Below, one piece after another: positions 55,901 through 63,612 of a stretch of DNA of 64,000 nt. The notes beneath the pieces are model-generated. The model was given only the letters and a program-made list of their open reading frames with translations. It was not told the origin of the DNA and did not search any database. The position numbers and the translations under genes are program-made. Source of the stretch: JAWLHK01 sp041690355 [NCBI: bacterium] (lineage in GTDB: Bacteria; J088; JAWLBW01). The DNA is taken from the NCBI GenBank assembly GCA_041690355.1, contig JAWLHK010000005.1, forward strand, positions 62,001-126,000, given 5' to 3'. Every line of letters starts with the position of its first letter. Position 1 is the first letter of the stretch.

Positions 55901-56167
55901 CGAACCGACGTAGGGATAAACCCCTTCGACCGCCGGATCGCGGTCGATGTCGTAGAAGAGCTCCCACTCGGGGCTCCCGGCACTAATGGAGACGGGCAGC
56001 GAAAAAGCGCCGTAGTCGCCCGGCGGCGGCGTCGTCACGAGCGTCGGCGGCTCGCCGTCGCAGGTCGTGCACGCCGGCGGGTCGACCGGTTCGCTGGTCG
56101 TGCAGGCCGCGACGGCAAGGACGAAGCCGAACAACAGGCCGCGCCATGCCATCGCAGCCCCTCGCAT
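53000..56167 (-). CDS. Giant lipoprotein with chitobiase-like and carboxypeptidase-regulatory-like beta modules
   Basis: This 1055-residue protein starts MRGAAMAWRGLLFGFVLAVAAC, a lipoprotein signal with lipobox AVAAC. Residues about 45-130 resemble a chitobiase/CHB-HEX-type Ig-like module (PPGDYGAFSLPVSISAGSPE, then WELFYDIDRDPAVEG). About 740-850 contain carboxypeptidase-regulatory-like repeats (GWVTGVVRDENLTPVANAEV, GPDGSYGLPASGGTGSLTV). The remainder is beta-rich with no catalytic motif. The ATG at 56167 overlaps the stop of the preceding gene (TGATG). It is the last gene of a three-gene operon of exported proteins. It is likely a cell-surface structural or adhesive protein. Confidence 0.75.
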   Translation of the reverse strand: MRGAAMAWRGLLFGFVLAVAACTTSEPVDPPACTTCDGEPPTLVTTPPPGDYGAFSLPVSISAGSPEWELFYDIDRDPAVEGVYPYVGSFSVRIIRTSQIVVLARRAGNPKLWGPYFFEYRLTSPIHDGACAFVPPARTLYTGGVPIPLTLQYRRATALSRLEMAVDGVWTELAVSDGEGAESVTIGPFATTGARTVDCRIVDADEKVWPGEELVLDIDADAPTAAWGTAAQNFTRMTWRNQLRVDVADVGSGVDRVLFCNGATDVCGEAFTPDGLEWVYATALTDRTDTAVSLSVRVTDLAGNETVLPARAFGWAAFAEAWAEPPAESIPMTTEARWPLADVVGVTPAEVYRPDGSPMAATETVNDLWLAPGWNEFFYRPAGSLEWRTHAVYRSGASITLPAPAGQWLVYASESTVPGFEAVRLGAYGAGEVPYAGFRVPHLFAVDDRHADDRWDAYDTLVTNPADRYEDRFLAVARPLVVATAPWPMAAHATDAAAMLDADAGLPAKPVLFQWRPTLYAWPVTHVSLGAPAFPLAVSVPATGVCAFILDENEDGAVNIGEARVVDDCAPQTFTIARRHGPLRFSASRILGVPYGGLVTSVVTVRSPSGVELLRYPLGDLLDRDGIGIARIQPDFRYPQLPVLGRFYAAGEVTWATAPILETPAWDETMSVAVTDEAGNPVVALVMAGEGAGSTYAATDDFGAAVVGLPSGGGLQRIMAVREGMLSHVVYAEPAASVELRVLSPGITGWVTGVVRDENLTPVANAEVAWHATQFHSRTLTGPDGSYGLPASGGTGSLTVSAAAVYGTRFDAAALYVTGATEVHDFILPPDGIEGPQGLHGAIPPTLLEGPSPAVLRYADPLYAALLTGPASGAWDAVWSMSGLRRRVQLPGNLPAYNITNYGAWPTPFNLVGFNLKQRAVCGAWWQEVNGLIMTHLPCWTWVASDGLQTFVLGQEDETGYPDHDGLGLVMATVRTNSGNMPANQTLLFDDLVLAGRTILVPVESGAVSAAIPAGTYAVRTAAGATVMGDFGEARVVVEPRVYSDRVEDWYLRLP

Positions 56168-59100
56168 CACATCTGCCCGCGGCGCCGCGCGCGCCACCCC
56201 AGACCGAGCAGGGTCAGGACCAGGACGATCAGGCCGGCGTCAGGCTCATTGCCGCCGACGTTGCAACCCCAGTTCCACCACCAGCTCGACGCCTCTTCGA
56301 CGACGATGACCCGCGAGGCCGTGTTCGTGAGGCCCACGGCATCGGTGGCCCGGACGCGCAGCGTGTGGCGTCCGTTCTCGAAGCCGCGCACCGACACCGA
56401 CGGTCCCTCGAGGGGTTCCCAGTTCGTGCCGTCCCAAGAGTATTCGGCCTTCAGCTCCTCGAACGGAGTCTGGAAGTCGCGGATTTCGACCTGGACGGCA
56501 CGGTTATAGGTACCCTGCGGGCTGGGCAGGATGTTGACCAGGGGCGGCACCGTGTCGATGCGGAAGTTGATGAGCGTCGGCTCGAGCGCGGCGTAATTGC
56601 CGTCCTGAGCATGTTCGACGGCGCGCAGCGCGAGGGTGTGCTCGCCCTCGGTCAGCGTCGCCAGCTGGAGGATGTCGTCGGCCACCGGCGAGTGCCAGGT
56701 GCCGCCGTCGACCGCGTAGGTATACGAGACCTCGGTCTTGCGGTCGGTCATCGCCCGCACGGTCTTCACGTCGAATGAAGGCGTGTTGGTCGCGAACAGG
56801 CGCTGCGATTCGAGATCGGGCACGTAGGCCAGCGGTTCGAATCCGTTCTGGGGCGCGAACAGGGCCGCCGATTCCAGCAGGCCGAAGACGTTCAGATTCC
56901 CCAGGAACCGCGTGTAGATGCCGACGAAGTCGCCGCCCCCCTTGCCGTCGTCGTTCGGTCCGTCGGGACCGACGTAGAGGAAGTCGAAGGTAAGGTTCTG
57001 GAAGCTGAACCGCGCCACGGCGAACACCTGGATGACCGAGCTGAGCAGCGTCGGGAAGAACTGCGACAGGCCGATCATGTCGCACCGGTTCTGGCCTTCG
57101 GGCGTATCGCAGAAGGTCTTCTCGATGACGACCGACGAGCTGCCGCGCGTGTTGCCGATGGTCTTGTCGCTCCAGTACCCGGCCGGGAAGTCGCTGCCGT
57201 TTTCCCAGGCCGAGGTCAGGTTCGGGTGATTCACGTCGATGTAGAACTCATAGTAGCCCGACACCGTGCGCACGTTCACGAGCTGGCTCGTGCACTTCGG
57301 ATCGTTGGCGATCATGAGCGGGTCGAGGTAGTAGCAGCGCCTGACGTGCTGCATGGCCAGACCGATGAGGGGCGTCCAGTAGAGCGTCATGATCGACACG
57401 TCTTCACCCGTTTCGGGGTCGGTGACGAGCATTTCGAAGCGCACGTCGGGCACCGCCACGCTGAGCATGTAGCTGCCCGACATCGGCCGCGGATCCTCGC
57501 TGGCGTCCCGGACGCCGTTCTTGTAAGCCTGAATGTTCGGCGTATACGACATCGTGCCCATACCGGTGCGGATGCGCGGCGAAGCGACGGGGCTGATGCG
57601 CACCTTGGCCGTACCGCCCGGATAGAGCACCGCCAGTTCGGGGATGAACGAGGCGAAGGCTTCGGTGCTCAGGATGCTGCCGAGCGCCTTGCCGATGACG
57701 TCGGTGCTGTCGCCGCTGATCTCGATGCAGCCGATGCCCGAGGCCACCATCGCCTGCAGGAACTGGGCAAGCGTGCGCTGGTGGATGTGGATACTCAGGT
57801 CGTACTGGATCGCGCTCGGATCCATGCTGCCGTCGTTGAAATCCTGGCGCAGCACCGAGTTGGCCGGCATCTGATCCCAGTCGCCGACGGTGTTGCGGCC
57901 GGCGTCGACCAGACCCGAACCCGCCGGCGGATTATCGTACGTGTTGTCGAACGACAGCCAGCGCGTGCGCGGGTAAATCGTCTTGAAGAGATCATCGTCG
58001 GCGCTGGTGCGCAGCGTTCGCGGGGCATTGTTGCCGTTGAGCTGCATGCACCAGCTCGGGGGGCTCTTGAGCGGATCGAGCGGCCCCTTCCAGTACTCGG
58101 GCACGCGCTTGTACTGCGAGAGTAACAGATTGGCGCCCCCCTTCGGATTCGCATAATATCCGCCGCCCGCAGCCGTGACATAGTCATCGTTGTCGTACAT
58201 CTGGTCTTCGTCTTCGGTCGACGCATGCGCTCCCAGCGAACAGTTCGTGCCGCAGGGGGTCGTGTCGGGGTTCATCAACGTCGGCACGCCGTAGACCGAG
58301 TCGGGGAGCGGCGGATCGTTCAGATCGATGTCCATGACGTTGTTCGCGCCCGGCGGCCTGAAGGCGACCGGCTTGAAGCCGATGCTCATGCGCATGTCGG
58401 TGATCTCGCGGTTCGCCGCCGAGTACGGCAGCATCGGAATCGGGTAGCGCTTCGTGCCGTCGGGCATGTTCTGCACGGTGTAGCTGCCGCCCACCGCGAA
58501 GATACCGGTCTCGATCATGGCCGTGCCCAGCGTGATCGGGTCGCCGAGAATCTGGTTCAGATTCGGGATGGCGGCCGTGAAGTCCGACAGCGCCGGACCG
58601 ACCAGGTCCTTGAGGGCGTCTTCGATGATGTCGACGATCATCGTCGTCGTGCCGACGGGAATCGTGATACCGAAGATGTCGATCTCGTCGTTGAGAATCT
58701 CGCAGAGTGTCGTGCGCCAGGTCGTGATCAGAAGGTCGACCTCGAAGGCATCGCATTCCCCCGAATAGAATGGGTCGTCGGGGGTCACGGTGATGTTGCC
58801 GACGGCGATGTCGAAAGCGATGTGATCGGGGTTCAGCTTCTGGTCGTCGACGCTCTTCCAGAACCCGCTGCAGGTCGCCGCCTGCGCGGGATTACACGAG
58901 GTGTCGTCGACGCTGTAAAGACGCAGGGTCGCGTCGATGACCATGCTCTTGATGCGGGCGCGGCCGACAGCACGCATGTTGTTGTCTTCGGCGGTAACGG
59001 TACCCTCTACGCGGGCGTCGGCAACGGCGGCGATTTCAAGACGGATGTCCTTGCCGCTGAGGCGCAGCTCCATGCGCGGATCGGCGCCGGAGTACAGGTT

Positions 59101-60666
59101 CAGGTAATCGAGCTGGAACATGTACCAGCCGCCCCCCGGCGTGAAGAGGTAGTTGCGCCAGCTGGGGTTGTTCGTGATCGCCTTTTTGCCGTCGGGCCAA
59201 GCCCAGGTGGAGCCATAACCGTCGGTTCGGCTGGTGCAGGTATAGTCCGTGCACGGGGGCTGGGCGCCGCAGCGGCCGGGGCTGCTGAACCCACCGGTAT
59301 CCGGATGGCCAGGGTACATCCACTTGGCATCGTCCCGATTCTCGTTCAGCGTGCCGTCGGCGTTCCACGTATCGTACGGGTCGCACTGCGTCCACCGGTT
59401 CGTCGTGATGTTGAACCACATTTTGGGGCGCATGCAGTTGGCGATGCGGTCTGTATCCTGAAGAATCTCAGGCTGTCCGCTCACGAGGCGGCCGGTATAG
59501 AACTTCTCCCCTTCGCAGTCGCGGGAACCGTTGAACGAAGCCCGGTCGACGCTGTGAATCTGCATCTGGTAGATGTTGAAATAGAGCGCGGTGTCGTCGC
59601 CGGCCCGGAAGTAGGTGCCGGTGATCCGATCCCAGGCGTTGTTCGGGTTGTGGCCCGCCACCGTCGTGGGCAGCGCGCGGCGCCAGATGTTGACCGGCAT
59701 GTTCCAGGTGCCGGCGTTGCAGCTGACGGTCCATCGATCGCCGGACTTCCAGCAGATCCAGGCTGCGCAGCTCGTGCAGTTACCGACGTCGGTACAAGTA
59801 CTTCCGTTACCGCAGCCGTTGATCCAGCGCACGGTGGTGGCGCCCAGGCCGCTCATGCCGCTGAAGGGGCCACGCAGCGTCGGCGGCGCCCAGCCGTTCA
59901 CCGGGTCGGCGGCATACTCCTGGCGCATGTTGGGGAAGATGTAGAGGCGGATGTTGTACTGCAGATAGGCCGATACGCAGATCCAGACCGCGCACTCGTT
60001 GAGCAACTGGGTGCGGGCCGCCGTGCACCGCTTGGCGGCCAGGTTCGACGGGCTGTCGCGCCCCCCGCGGTCGAAGTAATAGCGCTCGGTGCAGAACTGG
60101 AGCTGGTAGAAGTCTTCGAAGGGGTTTGCCTTGTCGGCCACGTAGAAGCCGTAGTCGCGATAGGCCAGGCGCACGTCAGACGGTACGGTCGGGAAGTCGT
60201 TCCAGCTGAAACCGGGCTTGCGCACCTGCATCCAGAGCGGGCTGGGGGCCACGGCCTGGGTCTTGTTGCAGTCGGGAGTGCATGTGATCGTATCGGCCTC
60301 GCCGCCGCAGCTGTTGCAGTTGCGGTAGTGGGTCGAGGTCCAGACGACGTCGTAGCGAACGTAGTCGTAGCTGAGCGGCGTCGTGCGCACGAATCCGGCG
60401 TCGCCCGGGTCAGAATAGTTGTAGCCCGGGTCGAGCAGCGTGTTGATGCCGGCGCCGCCGGGGGCCGACCAGGTCTTCATCGTGTCGCGCACGGTGATCT
60501 TGAGGTAGTCCCAGGTACCCTTCGTCAGTCGCATGCGCGCCCCTTCATTGACGACGTTGGCGTCGTTGAGGGGGAGCACGAGTTCGGCCTGGGTTTCCTG
60601 CGCCTCTGCCCGCGCCGGCAGCAGCAAGCTGAGCGCTGCGGCGAACAACCACATGGTGCGTTTCAT
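56167..60666 (-). CDS. Giant exported protein with C-terminal '-CTERM'-like sorting signal
   Basis: This 1499-residue protein starts MKRTMWLFAAALSLLLPARA, a signal peptide with likely cleavage after AEA. It has Cys-rich segments (CNSCGGEADTITCTPDC, about 100-120, and CGNGSTCTDVGNCTSCAAW, about 290-310), suggesting disulfides, and Ig-like sequence near the end (VEIRDFQTPFEELKAEYSWD, RHTLRVRATDAVGLTNTAS). It closes with WGCNVGGNEPDAG, a hydrophobic helix (LIVLVLTLLGLGW) and RARRRG, i.e. Cys motif-TM-Arg cluster, like MYXO-CTERM and related sorting signals. ATG at 60666 overlaps the upstream stop (ATGA). It is probably a processed surface protein; function unknown. Confidence 0.75.
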   Translation of the reverse strand: MKRTMWLFAAALSLLLPARAEAQETQAELVLPLNDANVVNEGARMRLTKGTWDYLKITVRDTMKTWSAPGGAGINTLLDPGYNYSDPGDAGFVRTTPLSYDYVRYDVVWTSTHYRNCNSCGGEADTITCTPDCNKTQAVAPSPLWMQVRKPGFSWNDFPTVPSDVRLAYRDYGFYVADKANPFEDFYQLQFCTERYYFDRGGRDSPSNLAAKRCTAARTQLLNECAVWICVSAYLQYNIRLYIFPNMRQEYAADPVNGWAPPTLRGPFSGMSGLGATTVRWINGCGNGSTCTDVGNCTSCAAWICWKSGDRWTVSCNAGTWNMPVNIWRRALPTTVAGHNPNNAWDRITGTYFRAGDDTALYFNIYQMQIHSVDRASFNGSRDCEGEKFYTGRLVSGQPEILQDTDRIANCMRPKMWFNITTNRWTQCDPYDTWNADGTLNENRDDAKWMYPGHPDTGGFSSPGRCGAQPPCTDYTCTSRTDGYGSTWAWPDGKKAITNNPSWRNYLFTPGGGWYMFQLDYLNLYSGADPRMELRLSGKDIRLEIAAVADARVEGTVTAEDNNMRAVGRARIKSMVIDATLRLYSVDDTSCNPAQAATCSGFWKSVDDQKLNPDHIAFDIAVGNITVTPDDPFYSGECDAFEVDLLITTWRTTLCEILNDEIDIFGITIPVGTTTMIVDIIEDALKDLVGPALSDFTAAIPNLNQILGDPITLGTAMIETGIFAVGGSYTVQNMPDGTKRYPIPMLPYSAANREITDMRMSIGFKPVAFRPPGANNVMDIDLNDPPLPDSVYGVPTLMNPDTTPCGTNCSLGAHASTEDEDQMYDNDDYVTAAGGGYYANPKGGANLLLSQYKRVPEYWKGPLDPLKSPPSWCMQLNGNNAPRTLRTSADDDLFKTIYPRTRWLSFDNTYDNPPAGSGLVDAGRNTVGDWDQMPANSVLRQDFNDGSMDPSAIQYDLSIHIHQRTLAQFLQAMVASGIGCIEISGDSTDVIGKALGSILSTEAFASFIPELAVLYPGGTAKVRISPVASPRIRTGMGTMSYTPNIQAYKNGVRDASEDPRPMSGSYMLSVAVPDVRFEMLVTDPETGEDVSIMTLYWTPLIGLAMQHVRRCYYLDPLMIANDPKCTSQLVNVRTVSGYYEFYIDVNHPNLTSAWENGSDFPAGYWSDKTIGNTRGSSSVVIEKTFCDTPEGQNRCDMIGLSQFFPTLLSSVIQVFAVARFSFQNLTFDFLYVGPDGPNDDGKGGGDFVGIYTRFLGNLNVFGLLESAALFAPQNGFEPLAYVPDLESQRLFATNTPSFDVKTVRAMTDRKTEVSYTYAVDGGTWHSPVADDILQLATLTEGEHTLALRAVEHAQDGNYAALEPTLINFRIDTVPPLVNILPSPQGTYNRAVQVEIRDFQTPFEELKAEYSWDGTNWEPLEGPSVSVRGFENGRHTLRVRATDAVGLTNTASRVIVVEEASSWWWNWGCNVGGNEPDAGLIVLVLTLLGLGWRARRRGQM

Positions 60667-61565
60667 GACCCGTCTCCTGTGGAACCTTCCTTGAACTTCG
60701 AACCCGTGAGAAAACCGCCGAAGAGCCACTTGGCGTGCTCTGCAGGCATGGCGGGATCCCACGCAGCAATCACATATCCCAATACGTACGCGCCGGCCAG
60801 GGCGAGGTCTGTCGCGCCGCCGACGTTCTCACCCCAGCTGCCGCGCGCATTCTGCGTATCAATGACGGCGCGGACGGCAGCGGTGTCGAGCCGCGAGCCG
60901 AAGCCCGCGTGCATGATCTCGTAAACGGCGAAGACCCGATCGCGGTCACGCAGGTCGGCGAGCCCTTTCAGGATCTCGTCGACCAGCGGCGCGCCGAGCC
61001 GCTTGAAATCAGTGCCGCCGAGGCAGCCGTTGTCGCGCAGACGCAGCAGCCAGTTCAGCCGGCGCACGGGCTCGGGCCAGCGTGCCTGCAAAACGTTCGC
61101 GGCGATTTCGGCATTCAGCGTCGCTTCGGTGTCGACGCAGACCGAGGCGAACCGCTGCAGCAGCATGGCCATCGGCAGCGAAACCGGCTTGCCCCGAATG
61201 CCGCCGCGCAGCAGGTCGCGCTGCCCGGGCTTCATGTCTTTCAGGCCCGCGCGCCCGTCGAGCGGCAGGCCGGCCATGACGCGCTCTTGGTCTTCGAGGC
61301 GCGAGGCATAGTAGTTCGGGTCGAAAGGCACCTTGAGATCTTTATTGAAGGCATGGACGATGGGGACGAAGAACTGCCCCCCCGCCGCCTGAGGCGTCTT
61401 GAAGGCTGCCTGCAGCGCCCCCTCGTACCGGGCTATCGCCTCGTCGACGGTCATGCCGTAGAGCACAGACGAGTACGCGATCGGCTCCGACGACTTCACG
61501 TCGGCCCACGCCAGCCCCGGCGTCATGGCGATCAGCAATAGATGGAAAAATGCCTTTACCCTCAT
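60663..61565 (-). CDS. Exported protein of unknown function, first gene of the surface-protein operon
   Basis: This 300-residue protein starts MRVKAFFHLLLIAMTPGLAW, a signal peptide probably cleaved after AWA. No family is recognised; the mature part is mostly helical (QRVMAGLPL-like DQERVMAGLPLDGRAGLKDM, VVDEILKGLADLRDRDRVFA-like region, GASLG-free) with two Cys. It is coupled by an ATGA overlap to the 1499-residue CTERM protein, and so to the 1055-residue lipoprotein. It may assist export or assembly of these giant partners. ATG at 61565 has no strong ribosome site and lies close to a promoter -10 box, so the transcript may be nearly leaderless. Confidence 0.65.
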   Translation of the reverse strand: MRVKAFFHLLLIAMTPGLAWADVKSSEPIAYSSVLYGMTVDEAIARYEGALQAAFKTPQAAGGQFFVPIVHAFNKDLKVPFDPNYYASRLEDQERVMAGLPLDGRAGLKDMKPGQRDLLRGGIRGKPVSLPMAMLLQRFASVCVDTEATLNAEIAANVLQARWPEPVRRLNWLLRLRDNGCLGGTDFKRLGAPLVDEILKGLADLRDRDRVFAVYEIMHAGFGSRLDTAAVRAVIDTQNARGSWGENVGGATDLALAGAYVLGYVIAAWDPAMPAEHAKWLFGGFLTGSKFKEGSTGDGS

Positions 61566-61573
61566 TGCGTCTT

Positions 61574-61602
61574 ATGATAGCCCGCCGGCTACCCTGACGC
61601 AA
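61574..61602 (-). promoter_or_regulatory. Putative promoter of the surface-protein operon (near-leaderless)
   Basis: TTGCGT (61597-61602) and TATCAT (61574-61579) are 17 bp apart on the minus strand. The -10 box is only 8 bp from the ATG at 61565, so the predicted leader is only a few bases long, as for the tetR gene near 4.6 kb. Confidence 0.45.
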
Positions 61603-61764
61603 GGCTCGGCAAACGGGTTTTGTGACGCGCCGCGCTATACCGATAACACCCGTGTTTACTCTTGCCAAATTTACAAGACCTGACGGAAATTGCTTTTTCG
61701 CGAGAAGCGGAGCGCTCCGAATTCAAACGTTGTTATTCGCGCCCGCCGAAGCCCCTGAGGTATA

Positions 61765-62754
61765 GTGAAGGGCTCCCAAGGCCGTATGCTCGCGTTTTTC
61801 CGCAGACATTACTTCAACCTCGCCCTCGGCTTTCTGGTCGCCGCGGCCTGGGTGACCCGCGACCGACCGGTGCCGTTCGACCCCCTGCCGGTGCACGCGG
61901 CGGCCGTCATGCTGGTCTTTTTTATCACCGGTTTTCTGCTTCCGCTGCGTCAATTTATTTCGGGATTCCGCAACGTTCGTCTGCATGTTTTCGCGCAGGG
62001 ACTGTCCTATGCGGTCTTTCCGCTCGTCACCTGGGGGCTCGTGGCGGCGGCGGGCGATGCGCTGCCGCGCGACATGCGCCTCGGGTTTCTGGTGCTCGGC
62101 ATCCTGCCCACCACCATCACGTCATGCGTCGTCTTCACGAACCTCGCGGGGGGCAATCTGGCCGCCGCGGTCTTCAACGCCGTGTTCGGCAACTTCGCGG
62201 GCATCGTGCTGAGCCCGCTGCTGTTCGTGCTGTTCGTCGCGCGCTCGGCGGGAATCCACTTCGACCCGACGCAGCTCACGCGCCTGGTCGCCCTCATCGT
62301 GATTCCGCTCATGGTGGGACTGCTGGCACGCACGCGGGTCACGGCGCCGCCGCCGCGGCTGATGCGCGCCCTGCCGTATATTTCGGCGACGGCCCTGCTC
62401 ACGATCATCTTCTTCGCCGTGCATGACGCCTTCGCTCCCGCCAGCGCCGTCTGGGGGTGGTCGGCCGCCGAGCTCGCGCTGCCGCTGGGGCTTCTCGTCG
62501 CCCTGAACGCGATCATGATGGGGCTCGCGTGGGGGCTCGGGCGCGCCTTCGGCTTCAACCTTGCCGACCGCAAGGCGGCGCTCTTCGTCGGCGTGCAGAA
62601 GACGATCGCCATGGGTCTGCCCATGATCCATTTCTTCTTCGCCACGCAGCCCGACCTGATCGGCACAATGAGCCTGGCGCTGGTCGTCTACCACCCGATG
62701 CAGCTGATCATTTCGGGCATGCTGGCGCCGCGCCTCGCGAAAATTGACGATTGA
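61765..62754 (+). CDS. SBF-like/bile acid:sodium symporter family protein
   Basis: This 329-residue protein has about ten TM helices in the SBF-like (YfeH-type, PF13593) arrangement: FNLALGFLVAAAWVTRDRP, AAVMLVFFITGFLLPLRQF, LGILPTTITSCVVFTNLAGG (the family's conserved crossover-type segment with polar residues), AVFNAVFGNFAGIVLSPLL and LFVGVQKTIAMGLPMIHFFF. Such proteins transport organic anions with sodium, but bacterial substrates are mostly unknown. GTG at 61765 has GAGG five bases upstream; an ATG at 61786 is also possible. The last residues and stop (KIDD-stop) are encoded by an ATTGACG heptamer array. Confidence 0.85.
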   Translation: MKGSQGRMLAFFRRHYFNLALGFLVAAAWVTRDRPVPFDPLPVHAAAVMLVFFITGFLLPLRQFISGFRNVRLHVFAQGLSYAVFPLVTWGLVAAAGDALPRDMRLGFLVLGILPTTITSCVVFTNLAGGNLAAAVFNAVFGNFAGIVLSPLLFVLFVARSAGIHFDPTQLTRLVALIVIPLMVGLLARTRVTAPPPRLMRALPYISATALLTIIFFAVHDAFAPASAVWGWSAAELALPLGLLVALNAIMMGLAWGLGRAFGFNLADRKAALFVGVQKTIAMGLPMIHFFFATQPDLIGTMSLALVVYHPMQLIISGMLAPRLAKIDD

Positions 62755-62882
62755 CGATTTACGATTGACAATTTACCGTCAAGGGCGAGGACGCTACTTC
62801 CGTTCGCCCCGAGCTGACGGCGCGGCTCGACAGGAACGGTCCTTTGACGACTGAAGACTGAGAGACTGAGGACTGGAGACTG
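62743..62882. repeat. Heptamer arrays and short composite element between the transporter and SDR genes
   Basis: An ATTGACG/ATTTACG array (62743-62775) overlaps the transporter's stop codon. A short version of the GAGCTGACGG composite element follows (about 62802-62838), and a GACTGAG/GACTGGA array (62844-62882) abuts the next ATG, supplying a GGAG ribosome site six bases before it. Confidence 0.7.
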
Positions 62883-62884
62883 CC

Positions 62885-63601
62885 ATGCAACGAACCGCGC
62901 TCGTAACCGGCGGCGCCGTGCGCGTCGGACGCGCCATCGCCGAAGCCCTGGCCGACGCCGGGTTCCACATCGCCATCCATGCGCACTCGAGCGATGACGC
63001 CGCGCGCGCCGTCGCCGCAAAGCTCGCTTCGGCTTCCGTGCATCTTGCGGACCTCACGGTGGATGGGGGCGGCGAGCGGCTCGCCGGCGAGGTGGCCGCC
63101 CTGCGCGGGCGCGTCGACGTGCTCGTGAACAGCGCGGCCGATTTCTTTCCCACGCCGCTCGGCGCGACGACGTATGCCCAGTGGGAGCGCCTGCACGCGC
63201 TCAATCTGCGCGCGCCGTACTTTCTCGCGCAGGCCGTGCGCCCGCACATGTCTCCCGGCGGTTGCATCGTGAACGTCGCCGACGTGGCCGCCGAGGCGCC
63301 ATGGCCGGGCTACGTCTCCTACGGCATCACCAAGGCGGGAATCGTGGCCATGACCCTCGGGCTCGCGCGCGAACTGGCGCCCGACATCCGCGTGAACGCC
63401 GTGTCGCCGGGACCGGTCCTCCTCCCCGAACGATACGATGCGGAACAGCGGCAGCGCAGTATCGACCGCACCCTGCTGGGGCGCGAGGGTACGCCCGAAG
63501 ACGTCGCGCGTGCCGTGCGGTTTCTGGTGGAAAACGAGTACGTGACCGGTGCGGTTCTCCCGGTCGACGGCGGACGCCGGCTGAAAGTCCCCGGCGAATA
63601 G
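62885..63601 (+). CDS. SDR-family oxidoreductase, pteridine-reductase-like
   Basis: This 238-residue short-chain dehydrogenase has the nucleotide-binding TALVTGGAVRVGRAIAEAL, NSAADF (variant of NNAG), catalytic VADVAAEAPWPGYVSYGITK (Ser replaced in part by Asp/Val-Ala context, with Tyr and Lys of YxxxK), and IRVNAVSPGPVLLPERYD. The GGAVRVG form and HAHSSDDA after the second strand, with basic/Ser residues, point to NADPH and the pteridine reductase (PTR1/FolM-like) subgroup. It could reduce dihydrofolate or dihydrobiopterin-like substrates. Length fits the family. Cytoplasmic. Its ribosome site lies in the upstream heptamer array. Confidence 0.82.
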   Translation: MQRTALVTGGAVRVGRAIAEALADAGFHIAIHAHSSDDAARAVAAKLASASVHLADLTVDGGGERLAGEVAALRGRVDVLVNSAADFFPTPLGATTYAQWERLHALNLRAPYFLAQAVRPHMSPGGCIVNVADVAAEAPWPGYVSYGITKAGIVAMTLGLARELAPDIRVNAVSPGPVLLPERYDAEQRQRSIDRTLLGREGTPEDVARAVRFLVENEYVTGAVLPVDGGRRLKVPGE

Positions 63602-63612
63602 CGTCGCGGCAA

